Part shown: positions 1 to 10,283 of the stretch, in pieces
Layout of the letters: each line of letters begins with the position of its first letter
Position numbering within the stretch: the first letter of the stretch is position 1
Assembly (NCBI GenBank): GCA_009176605.1
Contig: SEYY01000914.1
Span: 15,001 to 35,184 of the forward strand
Length of the DNA: 20,184 nt
From: Armadillidium nasatum
Lineage: Eukaryota; Arthropoda; Malacostraca; Isopoda; Armadillidiidae
Direction: 5' to 3'
Notes under the pieces: model-generated
What the model was told of the DNA's origin: nothing
What the model saw: only the letters and a program-made list of their open reading frames with translations
Databases searched by the model: none
Translations under genes and position numbers: made by a program

Positions 1-1089
1 GATTTTATTTATTTGATTTGAGATGATTTTTAATAGTTTAAATTATATAATTTTTCTTGTAATTATGGCGATTTATTAATTATATTATTTTACGTATAGT
101 CATTTGGAAACCATCAGTAAAAAAAAAATTAGATGATTCCAAAATAAATACACGTTTAAAAGATTAAAAAAATACTATCGAAAGGCAAGAAAACTCATTA
201 ACTTTTCTCAGTGAGGCTACCTTTCGGTTGATGTTTAAAGTTTAAAAAAAATTTTCGCCATGATTTTTGCAGGAAAATTTAGTGTGTTAATCAATTCGAC
301 TTTTCGGTTTAATAGAAGAACCCCTTGAAATAAGTGTGTTCAAGGCACTAAAAGCAATTGCAGGATGGAATTATGTAAAGTTAAGCAATATCTCATTCAA
401 AATAGTTTTAAACAAAAAAATGATTTCCCAAGGAAATATCAAAATATATTAATTTTATAAAGAGTACTGGAAAATGAGACAGGAGTGAAAAAAAACTGAT
501 ACCTAAAAATATTTCTCGTCTTCTATCGTTGTTCCTTAAGCACTGGACATAACAGGAAGAGATGCAAATAAATAAATTTTTGCCTTGAAGACAATTACAT
601 CGCTATTCACATATAATTTTATCCAGTGATAAAAACCAGATAAGAATTATACGTCGGAATAATTGAATTAATTAAATAGCGGAACCTAACGTAGGGTGAT
701 CACTCATATAAAGAAAACCTAAATTCGGGCTCACTAAATCTTTGTACAGTCCAAATAGACAACACAAAATGGATTTTATGTAAATGAAACCAAAAGAAAA
801 TTTATTCTAAGACGGAATAGCATGAGACAAGTTTCCTAATCTTTACTACTTTGGGAGGTAAAAAAGGGTGGATAAAAAAAGGGCTGAGAAATTCCCCTAT
901 AGTATCTACAAAAAAAAGTGCGATAAAAAGAAACTAAACCAATAAACTTAAGATTGGGATGATAACCAATGAACGGAAGTATTATATTTCGTTTCAACTA
1001 AATCCTGTGGTTAAAACCATACATAAGTTGATTCACGGTCGTGAATCCTACCTATGAAAAATAAGCTGAATTAATGACTATCGAGGAGA
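1..1089. other. AT-rich stretch, nothing recognised
   Basis: No open frame of useful length and no conserved motif was seen on either strand. The region has many homopolymer runs and scattered stops. It lies outside the big inverted repeat, which begins at 1090, and the sequence after the gap at 5185 is not its reverse complement. It may be intergenic DNA or a badly decayed repeat. I looked for DNA polymerase motifs of a Polinton-type element and found none. Confidence 0.5.
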
Positions 1090-1440
1090 CACTCACTATA
1101 AGTTAAGTGCCCCAAATTCAAATCAAGACAAATGGTCCGTTAAAAGAGGACTTGCAGCAGACAAATGGAATTCTAACAAGCCTCCTATAATAATGTAGAT
1201 AAATTTAAGCAACAAAAAGGTAATGTTGAATGAAGCAAAGGGTACTGAACAGAACCCCCAGGTGAAAACACTGAAACTAAAATGACGTCCTGAAAATAGC
1301 CCTCCGCCGGTTTTAGATTGGAAAAAATTGCCAAGTAGCGACTCATGTCATCTCATTTGGAACTAACCTACATAATTGATTTTTAAAGAATAAATATTAA
1401 TATGTAAATTACCAATTATAAAAACAAAAACAAAATGGTG

Positions 1441-1478
1441 TGATATATATTTATATATATATATATATATATATTATA

Positions 1479-1521
<43 letters not shown>

Positions 1522-1576
1522 ATATATATATCTATAATATATATAATATATATAAAAAAAAAAAAAAAAAAAAAAA
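1441..1576. repeat. (TA)n microsatellite plus A-run, left arm
   Basis: Interrupted TA repeats run to about 1552, followed by about 23 A. The LINE homology begins at once after the A-run, at 1577. The same arrangement, mirrored, occurs near 4626-4743. Confidence 0.9.
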
Positions 1577-3098
1577 ATGTTAACTCAAACTTTGCTTCTT
1601 CCTCTTTCCTCCTTTAGTATATTTTTACGGTACAACTGCCGTTTTGCCTTCCTATAAATCTGAACTCTTCGCTCAAACTTTTGCTTCTAATTCAACCTTA
1701 GACTATTCCGGAGCTGTTCCTACTCCTTCAACCCCCTCCAACTCATTTATGCCTAAAATTGTAATTTCTTCTAAAGACGTCATTTCTGCTATCACTGAGC
1801 TTAACACTAACGCGGCGGATGCTCCTGATGGTATCCCTCCTGTGGTTCTCAAAACTTGTGCTTCCGAGCTCACCCTCCTTTCGTTTTGTTTTCTACTTCG
1901 ATCTTCCCTTCTGCTGGAAAGGCGCTCTCACTTAGGGGAACCCTCCAACCCTCAACTATCGTCCCATTTTTAACCTCCGTCTTTCTAAGTTTTCGAAACT
2001 ATCCTAACAGGAAGATTTGGAAACATCTCAATTCTTCAACTATCTCGATTCGCAGTATGGTTTCGTAAAACGTTCTACTGGTGATCCTTCTTTCCTACTT
2101 TTGACTCTTGGTCTCTGCTCTTCGGTTTTCGTGAATTTTTTGCTGTTGCTATGACATGTCGAAGCTTTCGATAGAGTTTTGGCACAAAGCTTTGATGCCA
2201 AACTTCCCTTCTTTCGGAATCTATCCTTCTCTCTGTGACCTTTATCTAATTTCCTTTCGGTCGTTTCTATAGCAGCTGTTGTAGACGCCACCGTTCTTCC
2301 TTAATCTATTATGTGTGTTCTCAAGGATCTGTCTTTCCAACTCTTTTTCTAATTTTTATAATATCTTCTCTCTATTATTCGTCTCTGTCACTCTTGGCGA
2401 TGACTCCACCCTCATTATCTTAAAATTTGAAGTCCCTTCCAACGCAGTTACAGACGCAGGAGGTGCCTTGGAGCAAATATCTATCTTCTCAACTTCAAAT
2501 TGGGGAAAGAAACATGTTGTTTTAATGCCAAAAATTCAGTTCCTCCATCGTTCTACTCGACACAATTTCAACAAACTATACATCTTGTTTCGAAAACACA
2601 CACTCAAACCTTCGATCTCATACATTACTCCTGATTTTTTCTCGTGATCGTTCTTGGAAAGACACATTACCTCTTTTCTAAACAAGCTTCAAGAGTGGAT
2701 GTTCTGAGGCCTTCAATCTTTTTACGCCACCCAGTTGCTTGTCTGTATAGGGGTGTTGTTCGCCTTGGATGGAGTACCCTCGCATATCTGGGAGGTTCAC
2801 ACATACAGCTATCTGAAAAGTGGAGTCTAGGGCTTTTCGTCTTATCAACTCTCCTCCTCTTAATTTTCTCCAATTCTTCTTCCGTCAATTGTTGCGTCAC
2901 TCTCTCTATACTACGCTATTACAATGACATTGCTCTTCGAACTCTCTCGTCTCATCCCTCCTCCACTGAGAGGTTCGTGCGACTTTTTTTTTTTTTTTTT
3001 ATTTTTCTCTTTCTCTCTCTGTCCAGACTAACCGTTTTCTCAATCTTACATGTACTCTACTGGTAAAGTCTGGAATCACACTTCCATCATCTATTTTT
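1577..3098 (+). mobile_element. Decayed LINE fragment, left arm
   Basis: The segment follows the LINE copy at about 16.32-17.98 kb almost throughout. Translation gives broken pieces of the same reverse-transcriptase polyprotein: the stretch before the fingers domain at 1644-1890, the GKLI-type 'palm' region around 2000-2280, the ADDST catalytic remnant at about 2398-2410, and the C-terminal region at about 2500-2950. Frameshifts occur roughly every 50-150 bases, so nothing is translatable as a whole. It is 5'-truncated: the endonuclease part is missing and the A/(TA)n tract sits directly upstream. The family looks Jockey-like. Confidence 0.8.
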
Positions 3099-4625
3099 CC
3101 AGTAGAGTACATGTAAGATTGAGAATAGCGGTTAAGTCTGGTATCAGAGAGTTGAATAGAGAAAGGATGAGACTATGTAGAAAGACGAGTCACACGAACC
3201 CTCCTCAATGGAGGTGGTATGTGATGAGAGAGTTCAGAAGAGCAGTGTCCATTGTAATAGCGAAAGTATAGAGAGAGTGACGCACAGTTGACGGGCAGAA
3301 AGAGATTGGAGAATTAGTGAGAGCAGTGAATAAATAACGCGAAAAGCCTAGATCCACCTTATCAGGATGCTGTATGAGTGAAACCACCCCAGATATGTGG
3401 CGTATACTCCATATAAAGGCGAACAACTCCCCTATACAGAACAAGCAACTGGGTGGTGAGTAAAAATATTGAAGGCGCCTCAGAACACCCAACCTCTTTG
3501 AAGCTTGTTTAGAAAGAGAGGTAATGTGATCTTTCCAAGAAAGATCACGAGAAAAAAAAACACCAAGAATATTAAGGAGAGATGAAGGTTTGAGTTGAGT
3601 TTTCGAAGAAGATATAATAGTTGTGTGGGAAATCGTGTCTAGTAGAAAGATGGAGGAATTGAGTTTTGGTGGCATTGAAAACAATCATGTTCTCTTATCC
3701 CCAATTTGAAATGTGAGATAGATAAGATATTTGCTGCTACAAGGCTACCTTCCTTGCATCTGTTAACTGTCGTTAGGAAGGGCGCCTTTCAAATTTAAAA
3801 GAGTAATGAAAGGTGGAGTCATCAGCATAGGAGTGGATAGGAGATGAAATAACAGAGAGAAGGTCATTAATAAAAAGCAGAAAAAGTGTTTGGGAAAGAC
3901 AGATCCTTGAGAAACATCACTATTAATTACTTAAAGGAAAACGATGGCCGTCTAAAACAACTGCTATAGAACGACCGAAAGGAAATTAGAGAAAAGTCAC
4001 AGAGAGAAGGATAGATTCCGAAAGGAAGTTTGGAAATCAAGCTTGTGCCAAACTCTATCGAAAGCTTTCGATATGTCCAGAGCAACAGCAAAAGATTCAC
4101 GAAATACCGAAAGTGGAGATCAAGATTCAGAGGAGTGAAAAGATCCCGTAGAGCTTTCTTACGAAACCATACTGGCCACAGAGATAGATTGAAGCATGAG
4201 ATGTTTCCAAATCTTCCTGTAAGGATAGATCGAAACTTTAAAGAACGGAGGTTAAAGAAATGGGACGGTAGTTTTAGGGCTGAAGGTCCCCCAGCAAGAA
4301 GGAAGGTTGAAGTAGAAAACATAGACGAATTGTTTACCAAGGCAGGGTGCAAGCTCGAAGCACAGTTTTGAAACCACAGGAGGGAACATCAGAGCATCCG
4401 CCGCGTTAGTGTTAAGCTCAGGATAGCAGAATGAGTCTTAGAAAAATTACAATTTTAGGCATAAATGAGTTGGAGGGGGTTGAAGAGTAGGAACAGCTCC
4501 GGAATAGTCTAAGGTTGAATTAGAAGCAAAAGTTTGACGAAAGTTCATTTTGAAGAAGGCAAAACGGAAGTTGACCGTCAAAAAATACTAAGGAGGGAAA
4601 GAGGAGAACAAAGTTGAGTTAACAT
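3099..4625 (-). mobile_element. Decayed LINE fragment, right arm
   Basis: This is the mirror copy of the left-arm LINE, read on the minus strand. Minus-strand frames give recognisable reverse-transcriptase pieces at 3927-4352 and, near the 3' part, 3205-3684, the latter containing the conserved stretch around LLNILGVFFSRDLSWKDHIT. Like its partner it starts at the point matching 16321 of the longer copy and carries many indels, most at different places from those of the left arm. Confidence 0.8.
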
Positions 4626-4689
4626 TTTTAAATGAGAAATATTTATATATATATATATTATATATATAATATATATATATATATTATAT

Positions 4690-4733
<44 letters not shown>

Positions 4734-4743
4734 TATACACATA
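4626..4743. repeat. (TA)n microsatellite, right arm
   Basis: Interrupted TA repeats mirror the tract at 1441-1552. Outside them (4744-5084) lies about 340 bp of non-LINE sequence that mirrors 1090-1440 and has no recognisable coding content. Confidence 0.9.
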
Positions 4744-5084
4744 TTTGTTTTTTTTTAAATGTGTAATTTACATATTAATATTTATTCTTTAAAAATCAAT
4801 TATGTAGGTTAGTTCCAAATGAGATGACATGAGTCGCTACTTGGCAATTTTTTCCAATCTAAAACCGGCGGAGGGCTATTTTCAGGACGTCATTTTAGTT
4901 TCAATGTTTTCACCTGGGGGTTCTGTTCAGTACCCTTTGCTTCATTCAACATTACCTTTTGTTGCTTAAATTTATCTCCATTATTATAGGAGGGTTGTTA
5001 GAATTCCATTTGTCTGCTGCAAGTCCTCTTTTAACGGACCATTTGTCTTGATTTGAATTTGGGGCACTTAACTTATAGTGAGTG

Positions 5085-5184
5085 NNNNNNNNNNNNNNNN
5101 NNNNNNNNNNNNNNNNNNNNNNNNNNNNNNNNNNNNNNNNNNNNNNNNNNNNNNNNNNNNNNNNNNNNNNNNNNNNNNNNNNNN
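5085..5184. other. Assembly gap of 100 N
   Basis: Exactly 100 N, a common placeholder for a gap of unknown size. It separates the inverted repeat from the virus-like element, so the element's left end, any terminal repeat and possibly further genes are not visible. Adjacency across it should not be trusted. Confidence 0.99.
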
Positions 5185-5290
5185 AACACAGTCTGGAAAG
5201 AACATTCGGCTATGTTGTAATAAATAAAAATTACCACCGACAGAAGGAAAATACCAAGCAAATTTCAATCAGATCTACATTCCTAAAAAG

Positions 5291-5311
5291 TTTTTTCCTC
5301 TTAAATAAATG
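5291..5311 (+). promoter_or_regulatory. Late-type promoter/initiator, PLA2-like gene (variant)
   Basis: T6 followed by CCTCTTAAATAAATG, with the final ATG (5309-5311) as start codon. This is a variant of the CTCTATAATAAATG element found before the other genes; a very similar variant precedes the protease gene at 10284. It fixes the start of the PLA2-like gene upstream of the longest open frame. Confidence 0.7.
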
Positions 5312-5859
5312 TACATCTACAATACAACTCGAAAAGCTCAAATAAAAAGAACTAATTCAATAAACTTAACCCTTGAAAATCAAAAATATATTGATGAATT
5401 GAAATTATTTTTAAAAACTAAAACAGGTTCAGGGTTATTAAATTCTATGTTAAGGAAACTTCCTTTACGGAGATGCATTTAAATTTACCTAATAACGTTC
5501 CATCGGAAAATATTGAAAACGGATCGTTTAATAACACTGGGAAATATTCGTATTGCGGTCCAGGAACGAAAGTACAGAAAAGGTTAAAAGAAAGATATAA
5601 AGGTATCAATAGTTTAGATAAGGCCTGTAAACAACATGATATAAATTATTTTAAAAATAAATCTACCAAAGATAGAAATGCAGCGGATGATTTATTAGCA
5701 AGACAAGCTAGTGAAATTGCTTTAGATAATAATGAACCAGAGTACGTTAGAAAAGATGCAAGATTAGTAACAGGTGTCATGGGAATGAAATCAAGATTTG
5801 GAATGGGTTTATCAAAAAACGTAAAGCTGAGCTCACGGAAGTGGGCTCAGAAAATTTAA
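5309..5859 (+). pseudogene. Phospholipase A2-like capsid-associated protein (one frameshift)
   Basis: The ATG at 5309 sits in the promoter motif and opens a frame of about 55 codons. A one-base shift near 5462-5472 moves the reading to the frame of 5473-5859. The second part holds a PLA2-like core: the calcium-loop type YCGPGT at 5551-5568 and the catalytic-type His-Asp pair (QHD) at 5632-5640. This matches the PLA2-like domain known from parvovirus VP1 N-termini and from Polinton/adintovirus-type proteins, where it is thought to help virions breach endosomal membranes. The second canonical cysteine after His-Asp is replaced (HDINY), as is common in the viral type. The C-terminus is basic and overlaps the start of the integrase frame. 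It could be a precursor or minor virion protein. The frameshift may be a true lesion or an assembly error. Confidence 0.75.
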
Positions 5860-6852
5860 AAGAAATATATTATAATCCTCAAACGGGATACTCGGGAATA
5901 AACGACTTAATCCGAAAAAGTGGATTATCTTCTAAGATAGTTACAGATTGGTTAAGTCGTCAGAATGTATATACACTACATAAACCGATAAGACATAAAT
6001 TTAAAACAAGAAGGGTAATTGTGTCTAGTGTTGACGATCAGTGGCAGGCTGATTTAGTAGACATGCAAAAATATAAAAGTCAGAATAAAAATATAAATTA
6101 TATATTAACAATTATAGATGTATTCAGTAAATACGCTTGGGCTATTCCTATTAAAAAGAAAACTGGAAATGATATTTCGAAAGCATTTGAAAATATATTT
6201 AAAGAAAGAATTCCTAGAAAAATACACACAGATAAAGGACTTGAATTTATAAACAAACCAACTCAAGACTATTCAAAAAACATGGAATACATTGGTTCGC
6301 TACAGAAAACGAAACGAAAGCTCAGGTAGTAGAAAGATTTAACAGAACATTAAAATCTAAAATGTGGAAGTATTTCACTCAAAACAAAACGAAGAAATGG
6401 ATTGATATTCTTCCAGATTTGATTAAAAATTACAATACAAGTAATCACAGAAGTATTAAAATGACTCCTGAACAAGGAATAGCAAATCTGTGTACGAAAA
6501 TTTATTTCCTTCTACTGAGACTAAACTTCAGACATCGAAATTTAAAACGGGTGATAGGGTGAGAATCAGCAGAAAATTCAAAGATTTTAGAAAAGGTTAT
6601 CTTCCAAACTTCACAGAAGAAATATTTATAATTGCTGAAGTATTGAAAACAAATCCTGTAACTTATAAAATCAAAGACATGAATAACGAAGTGATAATCG
6701 GAAGTTTTTATGAACAAGAAATGGTGAAATATAAAAGCGAATTATATGAAGTTGAAAAAATATTAAAAAGAAATAAAGGCAAACTTCTCGTTAAATGGAA
6801 GGGTTATAAAACAACATCTTGGATAAATGAAAAAGACTTAACAGAAATCTAG
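5841..6852 (+). pseudogene. Polinton-type DDE integrase with chromodomain (two frameshifts)
   Basis: This is a retroviral/Polinton-type integrase of the family annotated as transposase-like F54H12.3. It catalyses strand transfer of element DNA into a chromosome. Visible order: an N-terminal helical region (5841-5990); the first catalytic Asp in WQADLVDM (about 6042); the second Asp in IHTDKGLEF (about 6220-6245); the Glu in VVERFNRTLK (about 6330); then a basic linker and a chromodomain-like C-terminus (YEVEKIL ... LLVKWKGY ... SWI, about 6745-6840). Frameshifts lie at an A-run near 6275 and again near 6485-6500. The spacing from the second Asp to Glu is about 33-35 residues. The frame is open upstream of 5841 back through the PLA2 gene's end with no ATG, so it may be expressed by shift or re-initiation from the PLA2 transcript. 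No T-run/TAAATG motif precedes it. About 337 residues is near family size. Confidence 0.85.
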
Positions 6853-7009
6853 AACGTGAAACGTGAAACATGAAACGTGAAACGGCTTCCTTTTTGCCGT
6901 TTGCTGTTTCTATTTATGAAACAGATATCCTATGTAAAACAGAACGCGAAACAGCTTGCTGTTCATTGTTTTGTTGTTTGCTGTTTGCAGTTTCTGTTTG
7001 ATGTTTCTG
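6853..7009. repeat. GAAACGT-type tandem repeats and 3' hairpins
   Basis: Directly after the integrase stop come four near-copies of an 8-9-base unit (GAAACGT/GAAACAT, 6853-6883). A hairpin follows with stem AAACGGC (6880-6886), a 9-base loop and GCCGTTT (6896-6902). The rest (to 7009) is made of GTTTGCTGTTT-type units that are roughly complementary to the first block, so the whole stretch could fold back on itself. No coding potential was seen. Its position fits a transcript 3' end. Confidence 0.65.
6880..6902 (+). terminator. Putative 3'-end hairpin after the integrase gene
   Basis: A perfect 7-bp stem (AAACGGC/GCCGTTT) around a T-rich 9-base loop, 27 bases after the integrase stop codon. 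A role as a transcript end or polyadenylation signal is inferred from position and from the hairpins at 10130 and 12988. Confidence 0.4.
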
Positions 7010-7030
7010 TTTTTTTCTCTATAATAAATG
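7010..7030 (+). promoter_or_regulatory. Late-type promoter/initiator, DUF8207-like gene
   Basis: T7 then CTCTATAATAAATG; the ATG (7028-7030) is the start codon. It is an exact match to the element's consensus. Confidence 0.75.
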
Positions 7031-7960
7031 GCGTATGTTAATATTAAAGAAAAATCTGATTTAGTAAATATTAGAAAGATACTTCAGAAAAGATTTTAAA
7101 TGAGAAATTAGGTGAACAAGATATCTATCAAGAAAATATTAAACGACTACAACCATTAATTGAACCATTAAGGATAAACTACACATCAAAAAGAAATACT
7201 TCAAAGTCAATCAGCAATACCAGCTATAACTATGAGTAGAACTCCTTTAGCTATTGAAGATGTACCAGCATCACCTAGTACTCCTGGGTATAATTTAGGA
7301 AAAATATCAGAAAAATATTTGAAAGGAATATTTTCTCACGGTAAATATGACAAAGCATTCGGTATTAAAGCGATTGAAGGGAGTACAGATTTTAGATTTT
7401 AGAATTTTAAATTATATAATTGGGTAATAAAATAGTTAAAATTGATGGTAATAATTTAATTATTGATGGTCATCGATATATAGGTACAGAAGGTTTATGG
7501 AAACTTTTAACTTTGAAAAAACCTGGAGAAGTTTCCAATAATGACTATAATAATTATAAGAAAATAATACTTCAAACTAAAGCGTTTTTAAGGGATGATG
7601 GATCTAGTGTTAAAGCGAATAAGGGTGATAAATATGATTTGTTTATTAAACCAATATATAATGAATATAAATTGTTAAGACATAAAGAAAACAACATCAG
7701 AAATACGTCAGATAGCAAGAACACCAAGAAGAAGCAGTGTAGGAGATATTCATAATATTTCAGGTACGGGATTTAAATTTTTACCTTCAGATCCTGATGA
7801 GCTTGTTAATAGACATAGAATATTATTTTCAGAAATTAAATCGGGTAATACTAACGTTTTTAATGAATTACAAGCTATAAATGATGAACTGTTAAGATTA
7901 AGAATATTTGATAAAGATTTAATAGAATCTTTAAACACTTTTTTTCTCTATAATAAATGA
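7028..7960 (+). pseudogene. DUF8207-like protein, several frameshifts
   Basis: The start at 7028 is set by the promoter motif. The reading must change frame near 7090, 7215, 7400 and 7690 to stay coding, so this copy is broken. The N-terminal third is charged and probably coiled-coil. The middle (7300-7640) has the recognisable block DGHRYIGTEGLWKLLT followed by a conserved region of small and basic residues. The tail (7690-7960) is again helical (GFKFLPSDPDEL ... ELQAINDELLRLR). I recognise the GLW block as the domain called DUF8207, frequent in arthropod genomes next to capsid-like genes. Its function is unknown to me; a structural or scaffold role is a guess from its neighbours. The last codons are read from the next gene's promoter and the TGA overlaps the next ATG. 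Confidence 0.65.
7939..7959 (+). promoter_or_regulatory. Late-type promoter/initiator, penton-like gene
   Basis: A T-run then CTCTATAATAAATG, ATG at 7957-7959. The upstream gene's frame passes through it, encoding FFLYNK, and stops at TGA 7958-7960, giving an ATGA overlap. Confidence 0.75.
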
Positions 7961-8656
7961 GCATAGTTTTATCTAGTAATACATCCGATTTCAAATATAA
8001 TTTTTATCCATCTATAAAATTAGATAATTATAAAACACATGAAATAGCCTTATTAAATATAGATATGTATCATTCAGTACCAAATATCGATGAATCAAAT
8101 AATAAATTCGTATATGAATATGATGGTAAAATATTTGAAATAATATTTCCAACAGGTGCTTATGAGATTCAAACGATTAATGATTACATTCAAAAACAAC
8201 TTGATAAAAATAAGCATTCAGAAGCATTTAACATTAAAGCGAATAATATCACTATGAAATGTATTATTCGTATAGAGAAATCTAATCTTAAAATAAACTT
8301 TAATCATAATCAGTCATTGAATAAACTTTTAGGATTTAAATGGGGTATCATTGAGGGAATTGGTGAACATAAGGCGAAAACATGTTGATATTTTATCAGT
8401 AAATTCTATTTTAGTTAATTGCGATATTATAGAAGGTTCATATCTTAATGGAGTGCAAGAACCAGTTTTGTATAGTTTCTTTCCCGATGTTCCTCCTGGT
8501 TATAAAATGAATGAAAAACCTAATACAGTAGTATATCTGCCGGTTACAATTCCAACTATTAATTCAATTCATATTTGGCTTACTGATCAAAATCTTAAAC
8601 CATTGAATCTTCGAGGAGAGATAATTACTATTCGATTGCATTTAAAATCAACATAA
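7957..8656 (+). pseudogene. Putative minor capsid (penton-like) protein, one frameshift
   Basis: About 232 residues in two frames: 7957-8388, then the frame ending at 8656, with a one-base shift near 8370-8390. The protein is rich in beta-prone stretches (SIKLDNYKTHEIALLNIDMY near the start, then FEIIFPTGAYEI). It ends in a pattern of alternating hydrophobics around IHIWLTDQ and LRGEIITIRLHL, reminiscent of a single jelly-roll. I recognise the family as a conserved companion of the double-jelly-roll capsid-like gene in animal genomes. It lies directly upstream of the capsid gene, the usual place of the minor capsid gene in Polintons and virophages. Penton identity is therefore an inference from context and fold-like pattern, not from a diagnostic motif. 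Confidence 0.6.
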
Positions 8657-8658
8657 AC

Positions 8659-8682
8659 TTTTTTTTTTCTCTATAATAAATG
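8659..8682 (+). promoter_or_regulatory. Late-type promoter/initiator, capsid gene
   Basis: A long T-run followed by CTCTATAATAAATG, ATG at 8680-8682. It lies immediately after the stop of the penton-like gene (8654-8656). Confidence 0.75.
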
Positions 8683-9954
8683 GAATATAATTTAAATTGG
8701 AAAGAATCTTTAGAAAGGGATGATTCAATTAAAAGATTCGAATATCGTGATTATGAACCTTTTACAGGAACTAATTTAAATAAATCTACTGATATAAGAA
8801 TATCAATTCAAAATCAGGATGAATTTTTACTACCTTCTAGAAGTTATATTTATATCGAAGGTTCTTTAAAGAGGAAGACGGATCAACATTCGAGAAAGAT
8901 GAACCAGGAAAAGGAATTATACATAAATTTAATTAATAATGGAATTATGTATTTATTTTCAAGAGTTGATTACCAACTTGGAAATGAAAACATTGAAGGA
9001 TATTCAAATCCTGGGCAAACGTCAACTATGAAAGGATTTTTAACATATCCTATCAATTATTCAGAGGGCATGAATTTTATGTGGTTCCCTGATAAATGTG
9101 ATAAAATATGTCCAAAAATTGATAATTCTGGATATATGGAGAGACATAATTACTTATTTAAAAACGCATCAGGAAATTTTAGCGTTGCTATCCCTTTAAA
9201 TCATATATTCGGATTTTGTGAAAATTATGACAAAGTAATTTATGGAATAAAACATCAATTAACTTTGAGAAGAAAAGAACATGATAACGATGCTATATTA
9301 AAATCGCCTGATAAAGACAGTGAAGGTATTTATAAAGTTCCAGATGGTAAATAATTTTATCAAAAATAGTTTGGAGAATTCCACATGTAACCCTTACAGA
9401 TAAATATATGATTAAGTTAAGTAATGATATCCAGAACAAAATAGTTTTGAATGTTAATTTCTTAAACAGACAGTGTGAATCTGTAGAAGTAAATCAAGGA
9501 CAAAAACAATTCGATTGGAGATTAAATGTAACAGCTGGATCAGAAAAACCTAGATTTATAATCTTAGCGTTTCAAAAAGATGATAATAAGTTATGAATCC
9601 GCTTTTGATCATTGTAATAAACTAACCTGGTTCGATAAAAGGCGAAAGAATCAGAAATGGATCTTTAACTGATTTCATGAAAATTTATACAACTATAAAT
9701 GTTATCGATTATTTTATCATACATTTATAAAGAAAAAAATTGTTCATTACTTTATTAGAATACCGGAATTTGTATCCATTGCTAGTATTTGATGTAAGTA
9801 AACAATCTGAAAAATTAAAAAATTCAGTTACAGATATTAAATAACGGCGGCTTTTCAAAAGAATTATCTAAACCTACAAAGGCTTATGCATTAGTATTAT
9901 CAGAAAAATTTTAAATTAGAATCCGATGGAAATAAAAGGAATATCGTTTATTAG
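8680..9954 (+). pseudogene. Double-jelly-roll major-capsid-like protein, 3' part decayed
   Basis: The first 224 residues (8680-9354) are intact and match the family of double jelly-roll capsid-like proteins found with F54H12.2-type elements. Key blocks are RDYEPFTGTNLN near residue 25, the SYIYIEGSL strand, the LFSRVDYQLGNENIEGYSNPGQTSTM block, and HIFGFCENYDKVIYGIKHQLTL. A shift near 9350 leads to 9362-9596 with KPRFIILAFQ. After 9596 only scattered pieces survive (FDVSKQSEKLKNSVTDI at 9787-9840 and the tail ending at TAG 9952-9954). The overall span equals about 425 codons, near the expected size. It would build the icosahedral shell. The decay is much heavier in the 3' third than in the 5' half. 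Confidence 0.8.
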
Positions 9955-9973
9955 TTTTTTTCTCTAATAAATG
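9955..9973 (+). promoter_or_regulatory. Late-type promoter/initiator, degenerate
   Basis: A T-run then CTCTAATAAATG: two bases (TA or AT) are missing compared with the consensus. ATG at 9971-9973. The capsid gene's terminal TAG abuts the T-run. Confidence 0.6.
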
Positions 9974-10100
9974 AGTATTATTGTATCATGTAGAAAGCTA
10001 ACAAACACTAAAATTTTCAAAAGGTAATAGACTAAAGTTCCATGTTTAGAGGATTTGTGCAGAATGTAAAAAGTTAAAACTCATTTACTCTAATAATCAA
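9971..10100 (+). pseudogene. Remnant of a small element gene
   Basis: The motif-linked ATG at 9971 opens only 18 codons (MSIIVSCRKLTNTKIFKR) before a stop. Other frames to about 10100 hold further short lysine-rich pieces. It begins like the penton-like gene (MSI-V-S-), but the similarity is too short to interpret. Probably a gene destroyed by indels; its product is unknown. Confidence 0.35.
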
Positions 10101-10129
10101 TGAAAAACTAAAACTAAAACAGAGACAAA

Positions 10130-10146
10130 GGAGGCGTTTTACCTCC
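10130..10146 (+). terminator. Putative 3'-end hairpin GGAGG/CCTCC
   Basis: GGAGG (10130-10134), loop CGTTTTA, CCTCC (10142-10146), flanked by AAA and TTT that could extend the stem with a bulge. It stands out in very AT-rich DNA and lies between the remnant gene and the protease gene. Its role is inferred. Confidence 0.35.
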
Positions 10147-10207
10147 CCCTTTCAAAAAACAAATTAAAAAAATATAATATATAATAAAGTAACGTGCGTA
10201 AAAAAAA

Positions 10208-10248
<41 letters not shown>

Positions 10249-10283
10249 TATATAAATATATAAAAATTTTATATATAAATAAC
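10147..10283. repeat. A-rich and TA-rich simple sequence
   Basis: A long A tract (about 10201-10243, broken by TT) followed by TATATA. No coding content. It may be a slippage-prone spacer between gene blocks. Confidence 0.8.

Larger units (their letters stand above)
1090..5084. repeat. Giant imperfect inverted repeat (two ~2-kb arms)
   Basis: The left arm (1090-3063) is the reverse complement of the right arm (3099-5084), separated by a 35-bp spacer. The inner ends are clear: ACATGTACTCTACTGG at 3048-3063 is mirrored at 3099-3114. The outer ends are also clear: CACTCACTATAAG at 1090 is mirrored by the last bases before the N gap. Both arms contain the same non-LINE flank (1090-1440 and 4744-5084), the same (TA)n tract and the same truncated LINE. 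They share a variant, AACGCGGCGGATGCTC, that the LINE copy at 16.5 kb does not have, so they come from one parent sequence. They differ from each other by many one-base indels and a few replaced tracts, such as the T-run at 2984-3000. Either a genomic inverted duplication or a read-level palindrome artefact could explain this. Confidence 0.9.

Noticed and set aside
2040-2291. Minus-strand frames inside LINE copies (also 2667-2900, 4030-4371 plus, 16418-16693, 16736-16984)
   Set aside because: These are antisense shadows of the reverse-transcriptase frame, which has the recognisable motifs.
5309-5859. A secreted venom-type phospholipase A2
   Set aside because: There is no signal peptide and few cysteines. 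The short Y-C-G-P-G / H-D core and the integrase/capsid neighbours fit the virion-associated type.
6502-6717. Minus-strand frame under the integrase, and another at 7750-7938
   Set aside because: Shadows of the integrase chromodomain region and of the DUF8207-like gene; no motifs of their own.
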